Assembly: GCA_050699515.1 (NCBI GenBank)
Contig: JBOHFF010000079.1
Span: 1-64,000 of the forward strand
Origin: GCA-003244245 sp050699515
Lineage (GTDB): Bacteria > Actinomycetota > Actinomycetes > Mycobacteriales > Pseudonocardiaceae
Direction of reading: 5' to 3'
DNA length: 64,000 nucleotides
Part shown: in pieces, positions 16,093-25,169 of the stretch
Numbering within the stretch: position 1 is the stretch's first letter
Layout of the letters: every line of letters begins with the position of its first letter
Made by a program: the position numbers and the translations under genes
Notes under the pieces: generated by a model
Seen by the model: only the letters and a program-made list of their open reading frames with translations
Told to the model about the DNA's origin: nothing
The model's database searches: none

Positions 16093-17397
16093 TCAGTAGG
16101 TCAGGGCGAGGGCGGGGTCGGTGAGCAGGGCACCGACGTCGGTGAGGAATTGGGAGCCTTGTTGGCCGTCGACGACACGGTGGTCGACGGATAGGGCCAG
16201 CTGGCAGACCTTGCGGGGCACCACGGCGCCGTCCACCACCCACGGTTGCTCCCGGATCGCACCCAGCGCGAGGATCGCCGACTCGCCGGGGTTGAGGATC
16301 GGGGTGCCGGTGTCGATACCGAAGATCCCGATGTTGGTGATGGTGATGGTGCCGCCGAGCATGTCGCCTGGGGCGGTGCGTCCCTCCCGGGCCGAGGTGG
16401 CGAGCTCGTCCAGCGCGATGGCGAGCTCGCGCAGCGCCAATCGATCGGCGTTGCGGATCTTGGGCACCACCAGCCCGCGGGGCGTGGCGGCGGCGATTCC
16501 GAGGTGCACGTAGTCGAAGTAGACGATCTCGTCGGCCACCTCGTCCCAGCTGGCGTTGACCTCCGGGGTCCGGCGCGCCGCCAGACACATCGCCCGAGCC
16601 GTGAACGTCAGCGGGGTCAGTCTCACGTCGCGGAACGGGGGTTGCTGCGCCAGCCGGGCCCGCAGCTGCATCATCGGGGTGACGTCGACGGTGAGGAACA
16701 TCGTGACGTGCGGCGCGGTGAAGGCGGAGGCCACCACCGCGGCCGCGGTGGCCTTGCGAACCCCGCGAACCGGCTCCCGGCGCTGCCCGGTGACCTCGAC
16801 TCCGGTGACATCGACCCCGGTGACATCGGCGGTGCTCGCCATGCCGTTGCTCACCGGCTCCGCGGCGCGGCGCACGTCATCCCGGGTGATCACCCCACCG
16901 GTACCCGAACCGAGCACGGTTCCCAGGTCGATCCCCAGCTCCTTGGCGAGCTTGCGGACCGGTGGCTTGGCCAGCGGGACCGATCCCTCGGCGCCGCCCG
17001 TGGCAGCTGCCGCAGTGGTCTTGCGCGGGCGGCGGGTCACGGTTGCGGCTCGCGGGCCGTAACCGACCAGAGTGGTGATCCGCCCGCCGGGTCCCACCTC
17101 GCCGATCGCGCCGGCAGCGGCAGGCTCCGGCCCGGCACCAGAGGCACCAGCGGTGTCACCGGTGTCGATTGCGATGATCGGGGCGCCGACCGCCACCGTC
17201 GCGCCGGGTTCGACGAACAGCTCGCTGACCACCCCGGCGAAGGGACTGGGCAGCTCGACGGCCGCCTTGGCCGTCTCGATCTCCACGATGATCTGGTTGA
17301 GCGTGACGGTGTCCCCGGGCGCGACATGCCAGCCCAGGATCTCCGCCTCGGTGAGTCCCTCCCCGACGTCGGGTAACACGAAGATACGGGTCATCAC
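16093..17397 (-). CDS. bkdC: Branched-chain 2-oxoacid dehydrogenase E2 component
   Basis: A 434-residue dihydrolipoyl acyltransferase. The lipoyl domain (VGEGLTEAEILGWHVAPGD, lipoyl Lys44 in EIETAKAAVELPS) is followed by an Ala/Gly-rich linker, a peripheral subunit-binding domain (VRKLAKELGIDLGTVLGSG) and the catalytic core, ending with the active-site motif DHRVVDGQQGSQFL. It transfers the acyl group to CoA in the complex that degrades branched-chain (or related) 2-oxoacids. It is last in the bkdA-bkdB-bkdC operon, five bases after bkdB. Pyruvate specificity is not excluded, but the separate alpha and beta E1 genes favour the BCKDH type. Confidence 0.9.
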   Translation of the reverse strand: MMTRIFVLPDVGEGLTEAEILGWHVAPGDTVTLNQIIVEIETAKAAVELPSPFAGVVSELFVEPGATVAVGAPIIAIDTGDTAGASGAGPEPAAAGAIGEVGPGGRITTLVGYGPRAATVTRRPRKTTAAAATGGAEGSVPLAKPPVRKLAKELGIDLGTVLGSGTGGVITRDDVRRAAEPVSNGMASTADVTGVDVTGVEVTGQRREPVRGVRKATAAAVVASAFTAPHVTMFLTVDVTPMMQLRARLAQQPPFRDVRLTPLTFTARAMCLAARRTPEVNASWDEVADEIVYFDYVHLGIAAATPRGLVVPKIRNADRLALRELAIALDELATSAREGRTAPGDMLGGTITITNIGIFGIDTGTPILNPGESAILALGAIREQPWVVDGAVVPRKVCQLALSVDHRVVDGQQGSQFLTDVGALLTDPALALTY

Positions 17398-17401
17398 AGC
17401 C

Positions 17402-18394
17402 TCAGTACGCCATCGCGCGATCGACGGCGTCGAGCACCCGGTCCAAATCGGGCAGGTAGTCCTCTTCGCACTTCGCGGGGGGGTAGGGGGTGTCGAACCC
17501 GGTCACCCGCAGTACCGGGGCCTCCAGCGAGTAGAAGCACTCCTGCGACACCCGGGCCGCCACCTCGGCGGTCACCGAGACCGCGGCGGGTGCCTCGGAC
17601 ACGCAGATCAACCGCCCGGTGCGGCGCACCGAGTCGAACACCGGGGCCAGGTCGAGCGGGGACAACGTGCGCAGGTCGATCACCTCCAGCTGCCGACCGT
17701 CCTGCTCGGCGACGGTCGCGGCGTCCAGCACGGTACGCACCATCGGACCGTAGGCCACCACGGTCGCGGTCGTGCCGGAGCGCAGCACTCGTGAGGTGAA
17801 CAAAGGCGGGGGCGCCGCCGCGACGTCCAGCGGCGCCTTCTCCCAGTACCGCCGCTTGGGCTCGAAGAAGATCACCGGATCGTCGCAGGCGATCGCCTGC
17901 TGGATCATCCAGTAAGCGTCCACCGGGTGGGCGCAGGCCACCACCTTGAGCCCTGGGGTGTGCGCGAAGTAGGACTCCGGGGACTCGGAGTGATGCTCGA
18001 CGGCGCCGATGCCGCCGCCGTGCGGGACGCGCACCACCACCGGCATCCGCAGCTTGCCCTGCGAGCGGTAGTGCAGCCGGGCCAGCTGGGTGACGATCTG
18101 GTCGAAAGCGGGGAAGACGAACCCGTCGAACTGGATCTCGCAGACCGGGCGGTATCCCCGGACCGCGAGCCCGACCGCGGTGCCGATGATCCCGGACTCG
18201 CCCAGCGGGGTATCCAGCACGCGCTGCTCACCGAAATCCTTCTGCAGGCCGTCGGTGATCCGGAACACCCCGCCGAGCTTCCCGACGTCCTCGCCCATCA
18301 CGATGACCTTGGGGTCGGCCTCCATTGCGACCCGCAGGCCCTGGTTGAGGCCCTTGGCCAGGGTGATCGTCCGCGGTTCGCCGGTGCCGGCCAT
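17402..18394 (-). CDS. bkdB: 2-oxoacid dehydrogenase E1 beta subunit
   Basis: A 330-residue E1-beta subunit, full length for the family. Typical segments are ITLAKGLNQGLRVAMEADPK, VIVMGEDVGKLGGVFRIT, LGESGIIGTAVGLAVRGYRP, RVPHGGGIGAVEHHSESPES and the C-terminal TGFDTPYPPAKCEEDYLPD. With the alpha subunit it forms the thiamine-diphosphate decarboxylase. It overlaps the bkdA stop by one base (TGATG), so translation is coupled. Confidence 0.92.
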   Translation of the reverse strand: MAGTGEPRTITLAKGLNQGLRVAMEADPKVIVMGEDVGKLGGVFRITDGLQKDFGEQRVLDTPLGESGIIGTAVGLAVRGYRPVCEIQFDGFVFPAFDQIVTQLARLHYRSQGKLRMPVVVRVPHGGGIGAVEHHSESPESYFAHTPGLKVVACAHPVDAYWMIQQAIACDDPVIFFEPKRRYWEKAPLDVAAAPPPLFTSRVLRSGTTATVVAYGPMVRTVLDAATVAEQDGRQLEVIDLRTLSPLDLAPVFDSVRRTGRLICVSEAPAAVSVTAEVAARVSQECFYSLEAPVLRVTGFDTPYPPAKCEEDYLPDLDRVLDAVDRAMAY

Positions 18395-19647
18395 CAGTGC
18401 TCCTCCTCGGTGAAAGAGGCGTGATAGGCCAGGTAGTCCGCACGGGCCGTCTCGATCGCCGCCGTCGGCTCGGCGTAGACCTCTGAGAAGATCCGTTCCG
18501 GGCCGGGAACGGGCATCGAGGTGCAGTAATCGCGAAGCCGGGCGGCCAGCTCATCGGCCTCGGTGGCCAGGCTCGCGAAGAACTCCGGCGCTGCCAGCCC
18601 CTCCCGGACCAGGTGCACTCGGACCCGCTCGAGTGGGTCCTTGAGCTTCCATTCCTCCAGCTCGTCGGCGAGGCGGTAGCGGGTGGGGTCATCAGAAGTG
18701 GTATGTGCGTCCATCCGGTAGGTACACGCCTCGATCAGCACCGGGCCGTTGCCGGTACGGCATTCCCGCAGCGCCCACCGGGTCACCGCGAGGGTGGCCA
18801 GCACGTCGTTGCCATCCACCCGGATCCCCGGAAAACCGTAACCGCGGGCCCGGCGATACAGCGGCACCCGGGTCTGGCGTTCCAGCGGCGCCGAGATCGC
18901 CCACTGGTTGTTCTGGCAGAAGAACACCACCGGTGCGTCGTAGACCGCGGCCCAGACGAAGCCCTCGTGCACGTCACCCTGTGAGGTGGCGCCGTCGCCG
19001 AAGAAGCAGACGGTCGCCTCCCCGGTCTCGGCGTTGCCGATCTTGCCGTCCAGCCGTTGTCCCATCGCGTACCCGGTGGCGTGCAGGCACTGGCTGCCGA
19101 CCACGATGGCGTAGAGCTGGAATCCGGTCTCGCGTGGATCCCATGCCCCCTGGTCGATGCCGCGGAAGATGCCGAACAGCTCGGTCGGGTCCACTCCCCG
19201 GCACCAGGCGACGCCGTGCTCACGGTAGGACGGGAAGACCATGTCTTGGGCGGCCAGCGCGCGACCGGCACCGATCTGCGCGGCTTCCTGGCCGAGCAAC
19301 GGGGCCCAGAGACCGAGCTGTCCCTGCCGCTGCAGAGCGCTCGCCTCCCGATCGGCCCGGCGGACGAGCACCATGTCGCGATACAGCGCCCGGATCTCCG
19401 CCGCGGAGATCTCCAGGTCGAACTGTGGATGGGAGATCCGCTGCCCCTCCGGGGTCAGCAGCTGGACCAGGTCTGCACCTTCGCCGGTCGCACGCAACCC
19501 GGCGATCACTTGTTGCGGGGTGTGCCGGCCCTCGATCTCCATTGCGGTGCCCACCATGGCGTCCACGGTGGGGTTCCCGATTATCGGGCTTCCGACTCCT
19601 CCGGCGGCAGGACTGGAGCGGGATGGTGCGCGCTTACGAGATGGCAT
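18394..19647 (-). CDS. bkdA: 2-oxoacid dehydrogenase E1 alpha subunit
   Basis: The ATG at 19647 is chosen because AAGGAGAGG lies five bases upstream; this gives 417 residues, and the longer frame upstream is poor. The thiamine-diphosphate motif is GDGATSQGDVHEGFVWAAVY through VVFFCQNNQWAIS, preceded by LVRRADREASALQRQGQLG and PSYREHGVAWCRGVD, with MDAHTTSDDPTRYR near the end. Phosphorylation-loop-like residues are present as in BCKDH. It decarboxylates the branched-chain 2-oxoacid and reductively acylates E2. First gene of the operon. Confidence 0.92.
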   Translation of the reverse strand: MPSRKRAPSRSSPAAGGVGSPIIGNPTVDAMVGTAMEIEGRHTPQQVIAGLRATGEGADLVQLLTPEGQRISHPQFDLEISAAEIRALYRDMVLVRRADREASALQRQGQLGLWAPLLGQEAAQIGAGRALAAQDMVFPSYREHGVAWCRGVDPTELFGIFRGIDQGAWDPRETGFQLYAIVVGSQCLHATGYAMGQRLDGKIGNAETGEATVCFFGDGATSQGDVHEGFVWAAVYDAPVVFFCQNNQWAISAPLERQTRVPLYRRARGYGFPGIRVDGNDVLATLAVTRWALRECRTGNGPVLIEACTYRMDAHTTSDDPTRYRLADELEEWKLKDPLERVRVHLVREGLAAPEFFASLATEADELAARLRDYCTSMPVPGPERIFSEVYAEPTAAIETARADYLAYHASFTEEEH

Positions 19648-19819
19648 GTGGCCTCTCCTTATGCTGTTACGCCTCGCTCCACTCGTGATGGGCACGGGGC
19701 GACGCCGCAGTTCAACGTGGCTCCCTGAGATGGGTCGCACCGCCAGGAGCCGACGCTGACACACTCACTCCACCCGAATCCTCGCACGGAGCCGGGCGAG
19801 GGTTACATAGTGGCGATAG

Positions 19820-20449
19820 TTACACAGTACGGGCCTGGTGGGTGGGCTGCGCGACATCCTTGCGCCGCGTGTGCAGGATCGCCCCGGCCACGGCGCCGGT
19901 GGCCCCGAACAGGCTGTCCAGCACGTCTTTCACCCGGTACAGATCCGCGTTGATCTCTTCCTGCAACCGGGACAGTTGATGCAGCTCGTGGGCGCTGGAG
20001 CGTTCCCGTTGCGTGGCGATGTCCGTCGCCGCGGCCACCAGCCGTTCCGCCTCGGCGCGGGCCTGTTTCACCAGCTGATCCGCTTCGGCGCGGGCTACCT
20101 TCCCCACTTTCTCCGCGTCTGCGGTGGCCACCCTGAACAACTCGTCGGCTTCGGCACCAGCAGCCGTGCGCACCTCGCGCGCCTCGTCCTCGGCCAGCTT
20201 GAGGATCTTCTCGACCCGGGCGCCGAACTGCCCATCCCCCGCCGGCTCACCACAGGAAGCCGAGCGCGCCTGGCTCAGCGCGTCCTCCAGCATCGCGACC
20301 CGCTGGCAGGCCGCCTGCAGCTCGTGGCGCGCAGCGGCCAGCTCGGAGCCGAGAAAGCGCAACCGCTCGTCCACCTGCCGCTTGTCATACCCCCGCAGCA
20401 CGACGTCGAATGCGGTGTCCGTCACATCTCTGCGATCCGAGCGGTCCAT
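19820..20449 (-). CDS. DivIVA-domain coiled-coil protein
   Basis: A 209-residue protein beginning with the DivIVA-type motif AFDVVLRGYDKRQVDERL, followed by a long Ala/Glu-rich coiled coil (residues ~30-165, several QARAEAERLV-like heptads). Such proteins bind curved membranes and organise polar growth or septation in actinobacteria, but short variants of unknown role are common. The C-terminus has a small hydrophobic patch (LFGATGAVAGAIL). It is divergent from the LCP gene. Confidence 0.8.
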   Translation of the reverse strand: MDRSDRRDVTDTAFDVVLRGYDKRQVDERLRFLGSELAAARHELQAACQRVAMLEDALSQARSASCGEPAGDGQFGARVEKILKLAEDEAREVRTAAGAEADELFRVATADAEKVGKVARAEADQLVKQARAEAERLVAAATDIATQRERSSAHELHQLSRLQEEINADLYRVKDVLDSLFGATGAVAGAILHTRRKDVAQPTHQARTV

Positions 20450-20602
20450 CCATACCTCCCCGACGGTGGTGAGGCATCTTTACACTTGATCACAACATGA
20501 CGACCACCAGGTCGGATTTCCCAATCACCTGCCGACTGCGGGCTGCGGCACCACTATCCTCGCGAGCACGCCCCGCGGGGGATTGACCCACAGGAGCCGA
20601 CG

Positions 20603-21718
20603 CTGAGCTATCAGGACCCATCCTGGCGCCCGACCCAACGCCTGCCCGTCGCCCGGTCACCCGCCGCCTCGCGATCCGGCACCCCGCGATCCGGCACCCC
20701 GCGATCCGGCACCCGGTGGCCGCCCGCTGCGTCGCCCCGCCGGCGTCGACGTCGCCCCGGTCGGGTCCTCGCCCTGATTTTCCTGGTGTTGGTGCTGCTA
20801 GTGCTGGGCTTCGCGGTCTACGTCGATCGATCGTTGCAGCGCACCGACGCGCTGATCGACTACCCGGGGCGGCTCGCCGGTACCGCGGGCACCAACTGGC
20901 TGATCGTCGGGTCGGACAGCCGAGCCGGTCTGAGCGCCGAGCAGGAAGCCCGGCTGACCACCGGCGATGGCGCGGCCGCGGCCGGCGGACGCACCGACAC
21001 CATCATGCTGATGCACATCCCCGCACTCACCGGCGGAGCGCCCACGTTGGTCAGCCTGCCCCGGGACTCCGTGGTGCCGATCGCCGGCCACGGACGGGCC
21101 AAGCTCAACGCCGCCTTCGCTTTCGGTGGTCCCACCCTGCTGGTGCAGACCGTGGAGAAAGCAACCGGTCTACACATAGATCACTACGCCGAGGTCGGGT
21201 TCGCCGGCTTCGCCACCCTCGTCGACGACATCGGCGGCGTGCAACTGTGCCCGCCCGAGCCGATCGACGACCCGCTGGCCGGCCTGAACATCCCGGCCGG
21301 CTGCCAGCTGCTGGACGGGCCGAAGGCGCTGGGCTACGTCCGGACCAGGCAGTCGCCTCGGGGTGATTTGGATCGGGTGGTACGCCAGCGGGAGTTCCTC
21401 GGCGCGTTGATCGCCCAGGCCGCCGGCCCGGCGGTGCTGCTCAACCCGTTCCGGGTGATCCCGCTGACCGCCGACGCTCCGGACATGGTCACCGTCGATG
21501 GCGGCGATGGGGTCTGGGATCTGGCCAGGCTCGGGTGGGCGATGCGCTCGCTGTCCCATGGTGACGCGGTGACCACGACGGTCCCTTTCGCCGGTTTCGG
21601 TAGGGCCAGCGACGGTTCCTCCGGGGTGCTGTGGGACCGCGAGGAGGCCGGCCGCCTGTTCGACGCGTTGGCTCACGACCGACCAGTGCCCACTAGCGTG
21701 ACGCGCGGCCCATCGTGA
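20603..21718 (+). CDS. LytR-CpsA-Psr (LCP) family cell-wall glycopolymer transferase
   Basis: The product has 371 residues if it begins at the CTG at 20603, six bases after AGGAG; no ATG, GTG or TTG exists in frame before the membrane segment, since the first is the GTG at 20786 inside it. The N-terminus is a Pro/Arg-rich cytoplasmic tail with three RSGTP repeats, then one transmembrane helix (ALIFLVLVLLVLGFAVYV), then the LCP domain with NWLIVGSDSRAGL, TDTIMLMHIP, LPRDSVVPI and LGYVRTRQSPRGDLDRVVRQ. LCP proteins attach arabinogalactan or teichoic-acid-type polymers to peptidoglycan. Its 3' end overlaps the convergent AhpD-like gene by 26 bases. Confidence 0.82.
   Translation: MSYQDPSWRPTQRLPVARSPAASRSGTPRSGTPRSGTRWPPAASPRRRRRRPGRVLALIFLVLVLLVLGFAVYVDRSLQRTDALIDYPGRLAGTAGTNWLIVGSDSRAGLSAEQEARLTTGDGAAAAGGRTDTIMLMHIPALTGGAPTLVSLPRDSVVPIAGHGRAKLNAAFAFGGPTLLVQTVEKATGLHIDHYAEVGFAGFATLVDDIGGVQLCPPEPIDDPLAGLNIPAGCQLLDGPKALGYVRTRQSPRGDLDRVVRQREFLGALIAQAAGPAVLLNPFRVIPLTADAPDMVTVDGGDGVWDLARLGWAMRSLSHGDAVTTTVPFAGFGRASDGSSGVLWDREEAGRLFDALAHDRPVPTSVTRGPS
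20670..20714 (+). repeat. Three perfect 15-bp tandem repeats
   Basis: The unit CGCGATCCGGCACCC occurs three times without a mismatch inside the 5' part of the LCP gene, encoding RSGTP-type repeats in the cytoplasmic tail. Copy number is a likely length polymorphism between strains. Confidence 0.85.
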
Positions 21719-22265
21719 AGAACTCGTCGTTAGGTCGCAACGCCATGAGATGCGCGAGCCGGTTGGACATCGCGAACAGCGCGGTGATCGCCCCGACGTC
21801 CCAGATCTCGTCATCGGACAGCCCTGCGGCCCGGGCCTGTTGCAGATCTTGCTCGGTCAGTTCCGCGGAGCGAGTGGCGATCACCAGAGCGAGGTCGACG
21901 ATGGCCCGTTGCCGGGCGTTCAGTGCTGCGGTCCAGGGATTGCTGGCCACGTGGTCGGCAAGCTGCGGGTCCCGTGCGCGGATCCGCAGGATCGCACCGT
22001 GCGCGACGATGCAGTAGGTGCAGTGGTTGGCTCCGGAAGTGGCGACAACGACCAGCTCACGTTCGGCTTTCGATAGCCCGACCTCGGAGTCCATCAGCGC
22101 GTCGTGGTAGTCCAGAAACGCCCTCAGCTCGGCAGGACGCCGGGCCAGGCCGCGGAAGATGTTGGGCACGAATCCGGACTTCTCAGCGATCACACCGATG
22201 CGTTTCCGCAGATCAGATGGGAAGTCCTCGAACTCCACGATGCCGAATCGGCTCACCTCGTCCAT
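21693..22265 (-). CDS. AhpD-like / carboxymuconolactone decarboxylase-family protein
   Basis: A 190-residue protein with the CMD-domain motif ELVVVATSGANHCTYCIVAH, in which CxxC and the following His form the redox or peroxidase centre of AhpD-like proteins. The upstream region KSGFVPNIFRGLARRPAELR matches peroxidase-related enzymes of the same family. Likely role: peroxide or alkylperoxide detoxification. It is convergent with the LCP gene. Confidence 0.85.
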   Translation of the reverse strand: MDEVSRFGIVEFEDFPSDLRKRIGVIAEKSGFVPNIFRGLARRPAELRAFLDYHDALMDSEVGLSKAERELVVVATSGANHCTYCIVAHGAILRIRARDPQLADHVASNPWTAALNARQRAIVDLALVIATRSAELTEQDLQQARAAGLSDDEIWDVGAITALFAMSNRLAHLMALRPNDEFFTMGRASR

Positions 22266-22327
22266 GGCCGCAGACGTTACTGCTGCTGGGGATGTCCAGG
22301 TCGCTCACCGGGTGGGGAGGAATGCGC

Positions 22328-22744
22328 CTATCCATGGCCGATCAAGTGCGGATGGCCGATGGGGCAGGTTCCTGAGTAGTGGTCGAATCCCCAGTTGAAG
22401 AAGGGTTTCAAGACCCAGTGCTCGGCGCAGAACGAGCGATCGCAGCGCTCACAGTAGAACGGGACCCAGGTCTGGTCGAGCGCGCGCAGCGCGCCCGCGT
22501 CGATGTCGCGGGCTGCCGCTGTGGTCGCCGCGAGGTTGGGCACCTGCCTGGAGAAACTCGTGTATGGCAGGAAACCGGTGACCCGGATCGTGCCCTGGGT
22601 GTCGGGAAAGATCCGGTAGATGATGTCCTGTTCATCGTTGATCAGCAGCTGCCCCCGGCGGCTCAGCTCGACGACGGCCGCCGTCCGCGGGCAGCCGGCG
22701 TACTGGCACGGAAAGCTGATGCGCAGCCGTGCCGGATCGTCCAC
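22328..22744 (-). CDS. Small protein with a C-terminal zinc-binding motif, function unknown
   Basis: A 138-residue protein. The N-terminus has FPCQYAGCPRTAAVVEL and the C-terminus FYCERCDRSFCAEHW and GTCPIGHPHLIGHG, giving paired Cys/His groups consistent with one or two structural zinc sites. The middle is a mixed alpha/beta region (GTIRVTGFLPYTS). I do not recognise the family. It lies between an AhpD-like gene and the GGDEF-EAL gene on the same strand but with no overlap. Confidence 0.65.
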   Translation of the reverse strand: MDDPARLRISFPCQYAGCPRTAAVVELSRRGQLLINDEQDIIYRIFPDTQGTIRVTGFLPYTSFSRQVPNLAATTAAARDIDAGALRALDQTWVPFYCERCDRSFCAEHWVLKPFFNWGFDHYSGTCPIGHPHLIGHG

Positions 22745-22800
22745 CCGACCAGTGTGGCAAAGGGCGCTTGATCCTGACGGGAGTCAGGTTATACGGGGAG

Positions 22801-24945
22801 TCAGGGGCTACGGTCGAAGAAGGCTGCGGTGAGCACGGTCGGCAACTGGTGATCCCACACGGGTGGGCTGAAGTGCTCGCCCCGGGCGGCGTCCGCGCCG
22901 GCGTCGCGCCACCACCTCGCTTGCTCCGCGGTATCCACCCCCGGAACGATCACTGTGGCGCCGGCGCTGTGCACCAGCGGGATGGCCTGGCGCAGCGCCC
23001 GCGCGACGAGCGAGTCGTCCCCGGGCCGTTGGGCGATCCGGGCGACGATCGGCGCGGCGATCTCCACCGCTCCCACCGGCAGGTCCTCGAGATAAATCAG
23101 GTACCCGAGATCGGCTGCCACGCCGACTAACACCACCTCGACACCCAGATCGGCGAGCGTGCCCACGTTGTCCACGACATCCCCGCGACCGCGCGCCAGG
23201 CTCGTCAGTGGCACACCGACCCGGAGTTGACCAGCCGGCAACCCGGTCGCCGACAGTGCGCTGTTCAGCACCGCGAGCAGGTCGGGGTCCTGGCTCAGCC
23301 GTTCGGTGAGGTCGACCCGCATCAGCGGTTTTCCACTGGTTGGGCAGTGGGATACCACGTTCTGCACATTGCAGGCCTCCTGCAGCATCCACCGCCCGAG
23401 CTCGATTACCAGCGCGGTCTTCCCTGCCAACGTGAGACACTCCGGGTGTTCCACTACCGTGCCGTCGGTGCGTTCCCAGCGCAGTAACGACTGCAGCGCC
23501 TCGACCCACCCGCTGTCCAGCCCGTACACCGGCTGGTAGCGCGGTCTGATCTCGCCGTTCTCGAAGCCACCGGGCATCTCGGCGGCCCGCTGGTAACGCT
23601 TCCGCTGCTGGGCATCGGCCGGCGCGTCATACAGACTCCACTGGCCTGCGCCGCTGCGTTTGGCTTGGTGCATTGTGGTGTCCGCAGCGCGGATCAACTC
23701 GGCTGGGGAGATCTCGCTGGCGGGTAGCTGCACGACACCGACGCCGGCGCAGGCGGCGACGCCGCGGCCGTCGTCGACGTAGAAGGGCTCGCAGAGGATC
23801 TCGTTGATGCTCGCGGCGAGCACTCGGGGGTCAGGAGCGTCCGGGCCATCCTTGATCAGGATCGCGAACTCGTCGCCCCCCAACCGCGCCACCATCGCCT
23901 GCTGCCCGGCGACGAGGTCGTTCAGCCGCCGGGCGACCGAGCGGAGCAACGCCTCGCCGGCCGTCCGGTCGATCCCGTCGGTGATGACCGAGTAGTTGTC
24001 CAGGTTCACCCGGCACAGCGTGACCATGGCCGATGGGCCGGCCGTTCCGAGTACCTCCTGGAGGTGGGACATCAGGTACTGCTCGTTGGGCAGCCCGGTG
24101 ACGATGTCGTGCAGCGCCTGGGTGGACAGCTCCTGTTGCAGCAGGTGCAACTCGGTGACGTTCTCGACGACGGTGAGGAAGTGGGTCGGCACCCGGTCGG
24201 CGTCGTGCAGCAGCGACACCCCGACGTGTGTCCAGGCCACATCACCGGTGGCGGCGGTGAGCTGCCGGCGGTGCCGCAGGCGGGTCAGCTCCCCACTGGC
24301 GAGCCGGCGGTATGCCTCGGCCAGCTCCTTGTCACCCTGTGCCTGCAACAGGTCCGGCAGTGCCGCGCCGATGATGTCGACCGGGACGCGGGCGACGATG
24401 TCGGCGAAGGCGCGGTTGGCGACGACCACCGTGCCGTCGAAGGTACTGATCGCGATGCCCACCGCGGAGGTGAAGAAGATTTCCCGGAACCGGGTCTCGC
24501 AGATCCGCAGTTCGAGCTCGGCCTCCTGTTTGGCCTGCCGCAGCGCCTGCATGGCCAGGCGCTGCCCGGCGAGGGTGTGCTGCCGCAGCGCCTCGGCGTA
24601 TCCGCTGGACAGCGAGCCGAGCACCCGCGTCACTGCGGTGCCCCGTTGCGGGATCTCTCGCAGGTCGGACAGCTGTGGCAGTCCTTGAGCGAGGACCTCG
24701 ATGCTGTGGCCGATGCAGCGCGGCTCGATCAGACCGTGTGCGACGAGCTCGCCTGCGACCTCGGCCGCTGCCTGCTCATCAACCGGTACCGCGGCCGCCG
24801 CTGCGGCCAGCCGGCTGATCAGCCCGGTGAGCAGGTGCTCGGGCCCTTCCCCGGGCATCGGCATGGCCCAGCGCAGGACGCCCGCCCAGGCCTGGGAGAG
24901 CTCGGCCGTGGTCAGGCCCTGCCCCGATGGGTGAGCGGCGGTCAT
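22801..24945 (-). CDS. PAS-GGDEF-EAL protein with intact GGDEF and degenerate EAL
   Basis: A 714-residue cyclic-di-GMP protein. Order: a helical N-terminus (~1-140), a PAS domain (~150-265), a GGDEF domain with an intact LGGDEF at 355-360, and an EAL domain from about 455. In the EAL domain the catalytic motif reads QSLLRW at 485-490 instead of EALLRW, NLS reads DLT, and the DDFGTGYS segment reads VGVAADLGY at 607-615. Loss of these metal ligands means phosphodiesterase activity is unlikely. Predicted role: diguanylate cyclase with a receptor-like EAL module. No transmembrane segment was seen, so it is cytosolic. Confidence 0.85.
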   Translation of the reverse strand: MTAAHPSGQGLTTAELSQAWAGVLRWAMPMPGEGPEHLLTGLISRLAAAAAAVPVDEQAAAEVAGELVAHGLIEPRCIGHSIEVLAQGLPQLSDLREIPQRGTAVTRVLGSLSSGYAEALRQHTLAGQRLAMQALRQAKQEAELELRICETRFREIFFTSAVGIAISTFDGTVVVANRAFADIVARVPVDIIGAALPDLLQAQGDKELAEAYRRLASGELTRLRHRRQLTAATGDVAWTHVGVSLLHDADRVPTHFLTVVENVTELHLLQQELSTQALHDIVTGLPNEQYLMSHLQEVLGTAGPSAMVTLCRVNLDNYSVITDGIDRTAGEALLRSVARRLNDLVAGQQAMVARLGGDEFAILIKDGPDAPDPRVLAASINEILCEPFYVDDGRGVAACAGVGVVQLPASEISPAELIRAADTTMHQAKRSGAGQWSLYDAPADAQQRKRYQRAAEMPGGFENGEIRPRYQPVYGLDSGWVEALQSLLRWERTDGTVVEHPECLTLAGKTALVIELGRWMLQEACNVQNVVSHCPTSGKPLMRVDLTERLSQDPDLLAVLNSALSATGLPAGQLRVGVPLTSLARGRGDVVDNVGTLADLGVEVVLVGVAADLGYLIYLEDLPVGAVEIAAPIVARIAQRPGDDSLVARALRQAIPLVHSAGATVIVPGVDTAEQARWWRDAGADAARGEHFSPPVWDHQLPTVLTAAFFDRSP

Positions 24946-25169
24946 GACGTCACCGCTTAACGGATACTCCGGCCCGGAGCGGGTGGGTGCCGCGGTAGTC
25001 GTCCGTACTCACGACGCGGGGTCGCGAGACGTCTGCTCGCTGCGGCACCCAGCTCGTCAGCTGGCGCACATCCTGCCTTTCGGGACACCAAAACGGGTGC
25101 CGCCCAGCGTAGTGAGTACAGCCCCGATGTGATTACGACATCGAGGTGACCTCGGGCCGTACCAGTCGA

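Noticed and set aside
16246..17376. A 376-residue plus-strand frame over bkdC
   Set aside because: Antisense shadow of the E2 gene with no recognisable domain.
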